64,000 nt of DNA, taken from positions 2,542,001-2,606,000 of the forward strand of contig NC_133123.1 in the NCBI RefSeq assembly GCF_033568475.1, in the 5' to 3' direction. Below the pieces are notes generated by a model. It saw nothing but the letters and a program-made list of their open reading frames with translations, was not told the DNA's origin and did no database searches. Below are positions 49,737-59,093 of the stretch, piece by piece. Position numbers and translations under genes: made by a program. Origin of the DNA: Henckelia pumila. Taxonomy: Eukaryota > Streptophyta > Magnoliopsida > Lamiales > Gesneriaceae. Position 1 is the stretch's first letter. Each line of letters opens with the position of its first letter.

Positions 49737-49984
49737 AAATTGTTGTCTTTGATATTAAAAAAAACGCATAAAGACAACGATTGATAAAAACCGTTGTCGT
49801 AGTCCAAGAAAAACCGATAATAGACAACAGTTTTTCAAAATCGTTGTATTTTACCCTTCAAAGACAACGGTTTTTTAAAAACCGTTGTCTTTGACTGAGA
49901 AAAATGCTCAAAGACAAGGGTTTTAATTAAAACCGTTGTAAAAGGGAAAAAAACAACGATTTTAGCATAAAACCGTTGTCTTTT
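49737..49984. repeat. CACTA right subterminal repeat array
   Basis: Palindromic units of the form gacaacggt-(T/A)n-accgttgtc occur about five times. The half-site ACAACGG matches the left end, but the spacers are poly-T/A rather than ATTTTAT. Confidence 0.85.
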
Positions 49985-50342
49985 GAGTGTTGTTGATTTA
50001 TATATTTCTTGTAGTGCTTACGGGTCGATTAGGATTGTTCTACATCAGAATGAAGAATTATTTCAGCCATTTTATAATTTGGATTTTGATTTACGTAGTT
50101 CATTTTCAATTTACCCGATCGTGAAATATATTTCCAAGGCATATATATATCTTAAAATAAACTAAAGAAGACAAAATTTTACTAAAAACAATATTTATGG
50201 CATGCATGCATGTGATCATAACATAGTTACATGTTCACAGACGACGAAGTATATATAAGATGGAAAGAAATTCATCATGATAATATATAATATTATATAC
50301 ATATATAATTGAATATATATAGTACGCAACTTAGATGATATA

Positions 50343-50468
50343 GGTAGTGTTTGAGAGAGCTTCTAGGAAGCACTTCTTAGCTTTTCCATAACAAAATTTA
50401 GAAATTTTGTGAAATTTTGTTAAGGAAAAACCAATAAATACTTTTAGGAAGTTCTCCCAAACACTACC
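50343..50468. mobile_element. Tourist-like MITE, copy 3, next to the CYP96A stop
   Basis: The element is 126 bp with ends ggtagtgtttgagagagctt and tctcccaaacactacc, and ATA on both sides (50340-50342, 50469-50471). It ends only four bases from the last base of the P450 stop codon (50473), so the mature 3' UTR must include it or be replaced by it. It closely matches the copy at 38040. Confidence 0.88.
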
Positions 50469-50472
50469 ATAA

Positions 50473-52435
50473 TTAAGTTCTTTTTGTTAATCTGACCCTC
50501 AATCCATGCTTGGCTTGAAGAATGACCGAATCCAGTGGGGCAACAGGATGCCCCTCCACCAGTTCAACGCGATAATGATAGATCACAGATGCAGCAACCA
50601 CTTTCATCTGGATAAAAGCCATTTCCTTACCGATACATGTTCTTGGTCCAACGTTGAATGCCGGGAAATTGTACGACGGCTCATGTCTGATCCTTCCGTT
50701 TGCCGAAGTCCATCTCTCGGGCTTGAAATCCAAGCAATCTTTTCCCCACACCTTCTCCAGTCTACCCACCGAATAGAATGAAATTATCACCTTGGAGTTC
50801 TTTCGAAGACGGTGACCGCTAGGGAGAATATCGTCGTGAATCGGAGATTTGTGTTCCAGAGCAACTGGTGGGAACAACCTCAGAGATTCACACAATGCTC
50901 CATGGAGGTACACCAGCTTCCGGGATTCTTCCACGTTGAAGAATCTCCAGCACGAATCCCCCTTTATTTTTAGTTCGGTTTCGATTTCTTGGAGAATCTT
51001 GGCTTCTGTACAAGGGTTTTTGGCAATCAGCCAGAAAAGCCATGTAAGACAAGTACTTGTGGTATCCCTTCCTGCACGTAATTAAAATAAAAAAATATTT
51101 GTCACGTACGGTTAAGTTATTACATGCAAAATCTTAGAATACCGTATATAAAGTGTGAATATTAATAAGGAAAAACTGCAAACTTTGCGATTTAGGTCAT
51201 TTATATTTTCATATTTCAGTTTTAGTCCTGCATGTTTTGATTTTTGGCAATTTCGGTCCTTTTTATTTGAAAATGCGTACGTGTCACTGAACACGTCAGC
51301 TCCACATCAGCACTGAGTTGGTGTCACGTCAGCGCCACGCCGAAAAAAGGACTAAAATTGCCAAAAAAAAAATAAAGATAGCAAACTAATTAAACTGAAA
51401 TCTAAAAATATAAAGGACTAAAATCGCAAAATGACAAATCTACAGTAAAAAAAAAAAAAGCAATTTTCCCTATTAATAATTCTTGGCGAATTCGCGTCTC
51501 AAACCTGCAAACATTAAACTCAACGCCGTATCCTTCAAGAACTCTCTCATATCACCGGAAGAATCAATCTTGTTTTCTTCATACACTTTCTTGAAAATTT
51601 TCATCAACTTGAAATCATCATCAATATGATCCTCTTGCTCTTTATCATCCTTCAAGAAAACACGAGGAAATATAAATTCATCGAATGCCTTCTTAGCTTC
51701 GTCTAACGTCTTTTCATTACCGAAATTCATCCATCGTTGAAGCTTCCAAATTCTTTCAGGCACCACATGCCTATGCAACAGTGGTTCCACTGAGTTACTA
51801 AACGCTTTTTCACAAGGAATATAAGGCAAATCAATGCATAAACTCCCTGGATCATAATCCAACACAAGTTTGCAGATGTTATCAAACGTAAACCTCTGGA
51901 AAATTTCTTGTAGATCGAAATCTTTTCCCTGCCCACAGAAATGATCAAGAACAGGCATGAGTCCGGTCTCCACTTTCCCCCAAGCGCTGTTCAGCAGAAG
52001 AATATAGAAGTTGGAATTAGTCAAAAACGAAAGAGTTACTCTCCTGTGGATCTCCCACAATTCATAATCGGCATTGAAAATCCCGTCTCCCAAGATTTCA
52101 AAGATTTTTCTGAACTGGGGACCTTTTGGATAATTGGGGAAATTTTTGCTGAAAATATGGTGGATATTGGCCGGATCACAAGTAAACAACATGTCTATGT
52201 TAAAGAACCAGGGCCCTTCAAAGACATACGTGCCGCCACACTCGCTTAAAACTTGGGTCGCGTATTCGTGGGCTCTGTGCAGATTTTGAAGAACCCCTGG
52301 AAGCATGCCGACCACTGGCCAATTTGTAGGCTCCGATCGGGTTTCCCGGCTCATCCTTCTGTACAAACAAAGGACAAAAATGCCGCCGAGGGAAAGGAAA
52401 ATCAATAAAAAGTTCATATCATGGAGGATAGCCAT
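50473..52435 (-). CDS. Cytochrome P450, CYP96A-type (MAH1-like)
   Basis: Two exons, 52435-51505 and 51071-50473, give 509 residues; the junction is phase 1 (GCAG|GTTTGA ... TTACGTGCAG|GAAGG). The N-terminus is a membrane anchor (MNFLLIFLSLGGIFVLCLY) followed by a proline-containing hinge (NWPVVGMLPG). The I-helix AGRDTT is rebuilt exactly across the intron. ESLR (ExxR), PERW and the heme loop FNVGPRTCIG with the axial Cys are all present. Similarity is greatest to CYP96A, whose Arabidopsis member CYP96A15/MAH1 makes secondary alcohols and ketones from wax alkanes at the ER; the substrate here is inferred only. The gene looks intact, but has a SINE 181 bp upstream, a MITE filling most of its intron and another MITE at its stop codon. 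Confidence 0.92.
51169..51470. mobile_element. Mutator-like MITE inside the CYP96A intron
   Basis: The element is 302 bp with a perfect 9-bp target duplication tattaataa (51160-51168 and 51471-51479). Ends are ggaaaaactgc and gcaattttccc, and inverted blocks continue inward (cgattt/aaatcg; tttcagttttag/ctgaaatctaaa; ccttttt/aaaaagg). 9-bp duplications are typical of Mutator-like elements. Without it the intron would be about 122 bp. Confidence 0.88.
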
Positions 52436-52527
52436 GTATGAGTACTGTACGTAAATGGAGTAAGACGAGGTATTTGGAAATTAGAGAGTATTTAAAGAAA
52501 CAAAATGTTAAGGACAGTTATTTTTTT

Positions 52528-52542
52528 CTATTTATTTATAGG
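52528..52542 (-). promoter_or_regulatory. Putative TATA box of CYP96A
   Basis: On the minus strand it reads CCTATAAATAAATAG, about 95-105 bp upstream of the ATG at 52435. The SINE begins about 75 bp further upstream. Confidence 0.55.
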
Positions 52543-52615
52543 AAAGGAACATTTATTTATTTATTTACAGGAAGGAAGGAACAGTTCTATCTACCTTCAA
52601 CTAGCGTGTTTGATG

Positions 52616-52851
52616 CCCCTAAGGAGAGGTATCCAAGTTGGTGGCCGGAGTAAGAGCTTTTGGACAGAGATATGAAGTTCGATTCATCTTATCAATATTT
52701 TTTTGGATTAGCCTGTTATATCGGGATTGATTAGTGTGGTTTATTTGACTAACGTAGTTTGTAAGCTATTGCATTAGTTCGAGGGTTTACTCAATGTGCA
52801 ACGAAAGTAGCGACTGCGGCTTCTCACGTCACAAAAAAATAAAATATAAAT
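52616..52851 (+). mobile_element. tRNA-related SINE, copy 2, in the CYP96A promoter
   Basis: The element is 236 bp with a perfect 17-bp target duplication aactagcgtgtttgatg (52599-52615 and 52852-52868) and an A-rich tail. It carries tatccaagttggtgg, gttcgattcatctta (B-box-like) and tagcgactgcgg, shared with 28357-28581. It is oriented opposite to the P450 gene. Confidence 0.9.
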
Positions 52852-52868
52852 AACTAGCGTGTTTGATG

Positions 52869-52945
52869 TGAGATGATTGTATAGATTTATATGTTTGTAC
52901 GTGAGTGCGTTCGACTTATATCTATAATAGTATTTTTAGTATAAA

Positions 52946-52992
<47 letters not shown>

Positions 52993-54359
52993 GATTTGTC
53001 ATAAAATTGATCTATGTATGTTGGCTCATAAAATTTTTTGTCATGTCCGATTACTTATGTGGCGGCATCAAAGTTTTAATCTTATTATAATAAAAAAATT
53101 ATCAACCCGAACTACTCTCAAGTATACATTTATATTTGAAAATTAAAATAAATTAGTCGTAATTTGATATATAAAATAAAAATTAAAAATAATTATATTT
53201 TTAATCATATAACTTGAACATCATTCATTTTTAATCACGTTACGTTGTAGATGAATTCACGTTAACCGAAAACAAATAATGATACGGTATTAGAAATTAA
53301 TGATTATGTGTCAGACATTATTAACACGCTTATATTACGTACGTAAGTGAATTAAGTAAAAAAACGTGAATTTCCCTAAAAAAAATTATTTTAACGACCG
53401 TCTTGTTGTTGCTATAGTGTGTATACTTCAATTCCAGGAAGAAAAGCTACATGACAAAAAAAGAAAAAGAAAAAAGAAACTGCGATTCTTCCTAAAAAAT
53501 TTGTTTTTTCCTAAAATTAAACAATATCTTGTTTGTATACTCTTAGGAAGAAAATAACATCCAAATTTTATTTTTATTAGAATCTCCCGTGAAAAACTTT
53601 ATTGAGTAAGCTCATTCATTCACCTAGTACATGCATGTGTGTGTGGCAATGAACTTCTGATAAGGTCCTATCAGCTCACAAAATTATTTAAGAGGTAGTT
53701 GGCCGGTTTAATTTATGGTGTATGAACACACGATGTACTATTACTAATTCATCTGTCAAAGACTTTTAATTAATACTGATTGGGAACAAGGATATGATCA
53801 ACGTGTCGCAATTGCAGCTTCCCTTAATTTATTTCTCTCGGGGCTTCTAATTTACATTGCTCTCCACATATATTCAAATTGGTTGATTTATATTATATTA
53901 TATTATATATAAAATTTTGAAATACCTATATTAAAAGACCTATGATGAATTCATCAATTTTGAAATATTCGTAATAAAAAATGAATATATATAAATTCAA
54001 ATTTATGTGAAATCACCAACTCCTGGAAATTAAACAACAATTTCCATTTATTATTCGAAACTAATAATTGGACGCATGCATGTTTGTGACGATCCGAAGA
54101 TCCTTAAATCACACTGAAATCAAGATGATTGTTTTGAATCACGACCAAATCAATAGGTACCAGCCGTTACTTCCGAAAGGGTTTGGGTTTATTATTTGGG
54201 AAATTAGTTCAAAATGTTTATCCAATTCTTATGAAAAGGATAATATTGTTTTTATCATTAAAAAAAATTATCCTCAGCAGCTAGCTAGCTTGTGATGGGA
54301 TTTCGATAGACATGGCCCAACGGAAAGAGTGACCTCTTGCCTCATCTATCAAGACTCAG
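52869..54359. other. AT-rich intergenic sequence
   Basis: A (TA)n run lies at about 52949-52989. The plus frame at 54068-54295 (RYQPLLPKGFGFIIWEISSK) is not recognised. No gene can be supported. Confidence 0.35.
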
Positions 54360-54371
54360 AGTTCACATATG

Positions 54372-54551
54372 ATTGTTTTTAAGAAAGTTTTATGGAGTAT
54401 GTGAACGTTTGATTAGAGCTTGGAAGTTCGATTTTTCCTATTAATATTTTTTTGAACTAGTATATCGCACATGACTTGTCTAGCGCAATAGTGCAGTCTA
54501 CTTGATGCGCATCGAAAAATAGCGGTTGCGGGTTATCACGCCACAAAAAAA
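54372..54551 (+). mobile_element. tRNA-related SINE, copy 3 (5'-truncated or diverged)
   Basis: It has agttcacatatg and agtttacatatg as near-identical flanks (54360-54371, 54552-54563; 11 of 12 bases), gttcgattttt as a B-box remnant, then tttttttgaactag, cttgtctagcg, and tagcggttgcggg followed by an A tail. The first ~45 bases of the family are not evident. Confidence 0.75.
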
Positions 54552-54563
54552 AGTTTACATATG

Positions 54564-55616
54564 TTCCCCTAAAATCCAAAAGTTTAAAATTTGGATATGT
54601 AGGGTTTTTTTATAAGCATATATAAATTTTACATAATCAAATCAACATTATATAATTAGATATAATATAATGATATTAATTATCTTTATACTAGTATCTT
54701 ATCACTAAAAATCGACTGGTTAACGTTGCATGATTTTTATTTTATTGTTTTTATATATGAATAATTTATATCTTTTATCACTTGGGTTGACTTTTAAAAA
54801 GTCTTGGATCGGTCATTTACTTGATTTTACATTTTAATTATTTTAAAATAAAAATACCTTTATGATTAATTTTAATTTTTGTGTATGACATTATATGAAG
54901 AAAACTTTCTTCTTTTTTTTTTTTTTTTTAAATTTGGGCAAGAGCCCCCCATGTGCAATCATTTATCTCATGTCATCTAATCAAGTACTGATATTGTTGT
55001 GCATCACAATTTTTGAAAGAGAGAGCTAGTGCTGCCAATTAATTGAATTAATATATAACATTTCTGCTTGCATACATAGATGTCGACGTATTACTTGACA
55101 ATGAATTTCAAATCTTAAATATTTTTTTCGTTCATTGAAGTGGATTTCAAATATATCCCAACATGGAGTTAGTTCAAAATTCGAATGTGTTGTATTAAAA
55201 TATAAGTCCTACATTAATTTAGGTGTAACTACCTTCAAAAAAAAAATTTGGGTGTAACATAGATGATCTCTGTTAAAAACCTTGGAAAATTATTTTAAAT
55301 TTGATACGATGGAGTCTATATCCCTCTGCATATCATCTATTGGTTGGGTAATTTTGTCTATTAATATATGTCTAATTGATAATTAATAGAGAGGATATTG
55401 ATTGATGCTGAAAAATATTGATGCGGCATATATGGAGCACATATATTTTCAAAAGTGGAAACTTTTATATACGATAAAAGCAAGTTTTAAAAAATTAGAA
55501 GGGCCAATGAACCCTAATTTTTTGCATGAATATATATATATACAAAACTTTACAAGCTTATGAGAAAACAAAAAAAGAAAAAAAAAGAAGAAGAGACATT
55601 TGATTTTAAGTTTACC
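54564..55616. other. AT-rich intergenic sequence
   Basis: No gene or defined element is recognised. A poly-T run lies at about 54912-54930. Confidence 0.4.
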
Positions 55617-55916
55617 GGAAAAATAATTTTTTTGGTCCATTAACTTGTCTATGTTTTGGTTTTGGTCCATTAAATTTTTCGATGTGGATTTTGGTACACT
55701 AACTTTTTATTTTCTGTGATTTTTGGTCTAACTGCATACGTGTCATTTTCTGATTGGTCCAAAATGATGACGTGGATCAGTCAGAAGCTAACACGTATGC
55801 AGTTGGACCATTAATAACAGAAAATAAAAAGTTAGCGTACCAAAACCCACATCGAAAAAATTAATGGACCACAACCAAAACATGGACAAATTATTGAACC
55901 AAATAAAGTATTTTCC
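55617..55916. mobile_element. Foldback MITE with arms of ~125 bp
   Basis: Ends are ggaaaaat and attttcc, and almost the entire 300 bp pairs with itself: ggtccattaa, gttttggtt, tcgatgtgg, actaactttttattttctg and aactgcatacgtgt each recur inverted in order. The central ~40 bp carry accaatcag/ctgattggt. Transcription through it would give a long hairpin RNA. No exact target duplication was found. Confidence 0.8.
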
Positions 55917-56162
55917 CCATACTTGGGCCGAGCACCGACAAATGATCAATTAGACGAATGATCAATTAATTCATCGGACAACAAATGAATACTATAGACC
56001 AACAAATTAACGAAGGATCAATTAATTCATCGGACAACAAATGAATACAATAAACAAATGAATACAATAGACCAACAAACCTAACACATTTTGTTGGTTC
56101 AAAAGTTTTTTATTTAAAGAATTTGTTAGTTCAAAAGTTTTGTTTTACTTTGATAATTAACA

Positions 56163-56418
56163 GGAAAAATTGCTTTTTTGGTCTAGTGTGTTTGTTTTTG
56201 TGATTTTGTTCTATTATATGTTGTCAGATTTCAGTTTTAGTTAATAATTTTTATTTTGTTTTTTTAAGAATTTTAGTCATTTTTTTCGATTTGACACTGA
56301 TGTAAAACAAATGCAATGCTAACGTGTATAATATCACATAAGCATTATCGACTGAAATGAATTAAAAGCACAAAAAATTAGAACATGCTGAACTAATAAT
56401 GGAATTTAAAATTTTTCC
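56163..56418. mobile_element. Mutator-type MITE, diverged
   Basis: Ends are ggaaaaattgcttttt and aaaatttttcc, with inverted internal words (ttagttaataattt and aactaataatgg-like). It resembles the elements at 51169 and 55617 in its ends. The target duplication is imperfect. Confidence 0.55.
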
Positions 56419-57075
56419 TTAATAAAAATTAAAGATAGAGGTTAATATTTGAAATGGGTTTAGTAAAAGATTTAAATTAAAAATTCATATGATGCGAAAG
56501 AAATTAATTGAAAAATAAAAGGGTTCGTAAAAAAAATTTCCTTGTGAAAAAAAAGGTGAACGTCACTTGGCCTGCCGGCGGCGACGCTTTGGCCGTTGGG
56601 AATATCAAAAGGTTCAAAATTCCCGGCAACCATAACAAATTTGACTTTTCTTCGCGGAGATGAAAGTAATCATATTCTATATTCAAATCAAATGATTCAT
56701 CATTCTTGCGCAGTCTTCTTCGACCCCGTCAAAACTCTGTGAAACAGTGAAAGTTAATATAATTGGAAACTGTGATTGACTTAAGAAACACGGATTCTGT
56801 AAATAAATACAAGAGAGCAAAAGCAACGTGAAACATAAAACTGGCATAATTGCAATCAAACAGAAAACTTAAAAACACATGTTTTTCCCCCTCCAGGTTT
56901 GCATGATTCATTCTCGTATGACACAATATACAGTAAACAAAAGGGACTACTCTCGTCTCGTGCCTGATACCATACTGCAGCTCCGCTCGGGAGACGTTTT
57001 GATTCCAAACTGTTAAGATTATCTGCTCTCAAGACATTTCCAATTGTAAACTACTGAAGATTCCGGACTCGGGCT
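56419..57075. other. 3' flank of the NOI-like gene with one coding-like patch
   Basis: Most of this interval is probably the 3' UTR and flank of the NOI-like gene (minus strand). On the plus strand the frame 56530-56670 reads VNVTWPAGGDALAVGN then IKRFKIPGNHNKFDFSSRR and a stop. It looks protein-like and is GC-richer than its surroundings, but I recognise no family and no upstream exon. Confidence 0.35.
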
Positions 57076-57603
57076 CTACATGCAACACCACCATTTTTTC
57101 TGCAAATGAAGCATACCCCATAGTTAGCTTAGACAGTTGATACCAGATGAATTAAAAAATTCAATAATATTAGCAAAGTAGTAAAAAAATATAATATGCC
57201 TTCATTCAAATAGAATGAAAACAGGAGAAAGGGCCAATAGACAATACTCAAATGGAAAATGTGTAAACATGAAACTGTAAGATTTTCCACAACAGAGATG
57301 GATAAAGCCAGGAAAAAAACAATTCTGTGATTGCAAGTTCTTTTTCTAGTACACCGGCAGAAGATGTTCACAGTAACGATTTGATTTTTTAACAGTACGA
57401 TATTTAATGCAATAACTTACAGCCTGAGGTTTAAAATGTTCTGCCCCATGCCTTGCATTTGTATCTACCTTCGTGGGAGAATCTGGCTTTCCACCAGTCT
57501 TCTTCTCATCCCTGGCTTTGTTAAAAATGACAGTGAAACTCTCTGCAGATGTTGGGTCATTAACATCCCATTCACCAAACTTTGGTAAAGGTCGGCCCTT
57601 CTC
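57076..57603 (-). CDS. NOI/RIN4-like protein, 3' exons only
   Basis: Exon 57603-57421 encodes EKGRPLPKFGEWDVNDPTSA then ESFTVIFNKARDEKKTGG and continues to HFKPQA. The last exon, 57099-57076, adds KKWWCCM and a stop; the junction is GT/AG and phase 0. The PxFGxW motif and the FTVIFNKARDEKK block define the NOI domain of the RIN4 family, whose members are cut by the bacterial effector AvrRpt2 and are membrane-anchored by the C-terminal cysteines. The exon begins at an acceptor (ttgtag|gag), so a short first exon with the ATG must lie upstream. None with a GT donor is evident between 57604 and the R1 repeat at 57812. The gene may use a distant exon beyond the inserted repeats, or be cut off from its start. 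Confidence 0.85.
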
Positions 57604-57811
57604 CTACAAATAAGATAAAATTGAACAGGTTTTACAAGAAAATACTTTTGTTTCATTACTACATTTCCTAATAAGAGATAACTACTTGAAGCTAAACATT
57701 CTGACTAGATGAGCCAAAGAAAGAACTCATAGAAGACTACAGATTATAGACATCCTTAATATGCAATCACAATCCGATCGAACTGATGATCATGACAAAT
57801 CTTTATGAGCA
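57604..57811. other. Intron or 5' flank of the NOI-like gene
   Basis: AT-rich sequence that runs up to the R1 repeat. No ATG-bearing exon with a donor was found on the minus strand. Confidence 0.4.
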
Positions 57812-58614
57812 ATAAACTCTGAAGTACGTTTTTCATTTAATAGGGTGTATTTAAATATCATATTTCTACGCAAAACAACTTATAAAGTAAATTCACGCAC
57901 AAATAAATTGAGAAAGAGCGGTGACTACGGAGGACATGATAAAGATGTCCACGAATTGGTGGGCTCTTTGCCAATGGGCCTGCTCCAGCCCATTTTCAGA
58001 AGCTTGCTTCAGATGGATTCGCCAACAAGAATCTTGGGTTTCCTACGATTGCTCTAAATTAAGAACCCACCACTCAATATTTATCGAATATTTTCTTGAA
58101 TTAGGGACCTTTGGAAAACTTTGAATAACTTAATGGACATCTGCTGGTGATCAGTTTCAACTTTCATCTTAATTGATGCGAATTAGTTAGGTCATCCCGT
58201 TAGAGTTCAACTTACTTATGAATATTATATTTGGAGAACCTTGAATAGCTCTTGCTTAATGGACATCTGCTGGTGATCAGTTTCAACTTTCACCTTATAA
58301 ATTGGTGCGAATTAGTTAGGCCATCCCGGTAGAGTTCAATCTACCTTATAAGTATTACCTCAATAATAGATCTAACGTCTTATGATTTGTCACGTTAACA
58401 ATATATTATTAATTAAGCTTATATGTAAAAATATGAGTAATTGGATACATGATTTGGACATTACCTATTAATGTAAGATCTCATTAACCGGCCTTCCCCA
58501 TCCATGATTTCAACTATTCATTGTGATGTGAAACGACACGTCGACAACATTCATTAATATCTCTTAATTCGTAAAATTGACACTTCGAAGATATATGTAA
58601 ATGGACGATTATGA
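57812..58614 (+). repeat. Dispersed repeat R1, copy B
   Basis: The copy shares its start (aaactctgaag), its internal tandem duplication (units from about 58113 and 58231) and its end (aaatggacgattatga) with copy A at 44338. It differs by point changes and small indels, for example loss of ttgataagga after acatgata. It separates the NOI exons from the DNA further upstream. Confidence 0.7.
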
Positions 58615-58618
58615 ATCT

Positions 58619-58830
58619 CAGGGACGGATCTATGCAAGGGCTATGTTGGGCTGTAGCCCACCCCAATTCTTGATTTATGTGTGAATATATAAATATATAT
58701 TGGGCTTTGATGTTAAAAATAAATTGGTAAAAAATATATTAGTTAATTTTCTATATGTCTTGGGTTGGGCTTAATTTAAATATAAATATTGGACTTAATG
58801 TAAATATATATATTTGTACTTAATGTATAT
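58619..58830 (+). mobile_element. hAT-like terminal fragment
   Basis: It begins cagggacggatctatgcaag and includes gggctgtagccc, wording typical of plant hAT ends (CAGGG(G/A)CGGA...). The other end was not found; the copy appears truncated by, or fused to, the copia 3' region. Confidence 0.45.
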
Positions 58831-58869
58831 AGAATAAGTTAAGAAAAAGAGGAATCAAGAATACGATAA

Positions 58870-59014
58870 TGAGAGAAAGCAAAATTCCCTTTTTCTTCTC
58901 TGATGTGTATCGTGTACAGTGGCCCTTTATATACATTAACATAAAACTAATTTAGAAAAAAACAAAAACAAAATAGAGAAAATAAAATTTGTTATTCTGT
59001 TTTGCCTAATAACA
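58870..59014 (-). repeat. Probable 3' LTR of the copia element, edges uncertain
   Basis: On the minus strand, TGTTATTAGGC begins at 59014, about 80 bp past the pol stop codon. A TATA box (TGTATATAAAGGGCC, about 58921-58936) and a leader-like acatcagagaag follow. The far edge toward 58,870 could not be fixed, and the matching 5' LTR lies outside the window. Confidence 0.5.
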
Positions 59015-59093
59015 AATGGAGATTTTTCTACCATCTTGTAGAGAATTCTCCTCATGTGAATTTTCTCTTTGCACACGTGTGCACTTGAACGTA

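Larger units (their letters stand above)
45301..50016 (-). mobile_element. CACTA (En/Spm) transposon, non-autonomous, with captured gene sequence
   Basis: The 4,716-bp element has termini CACTACAAGAAA (45301) and TTTCTTGTAGTG (ending 50016), the CACTA signature. Both ends carry clusters of palindromic subterminal repeats. Transposase C-terminal exons lie near the low-coordinate end on the minus strand, giving that orientation; the catalytic part is absent. The middle holds an alpha/beta-hydrolase fragment unrelated to transposition. The three flanking bases (acg, ctt) do not match, so no clean target duplication is visible. Confidence 0.88.

Noticed and set aside
45301-50016. Array of gacaacgg palindromes as a CRISPR-like or satellite array
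   Set aside because: No constant repeats with unique spacers; position just inside CACTA termini explains them as subterminal repeats.
51473-51504. P450 frame continuing as LRREFAKNY to a stop, suggesting a truncated enzyme
   Set aside because: That tail is intron sequence after a GT donor; splicing to 51071 restores the AGRDTT motif exactly.
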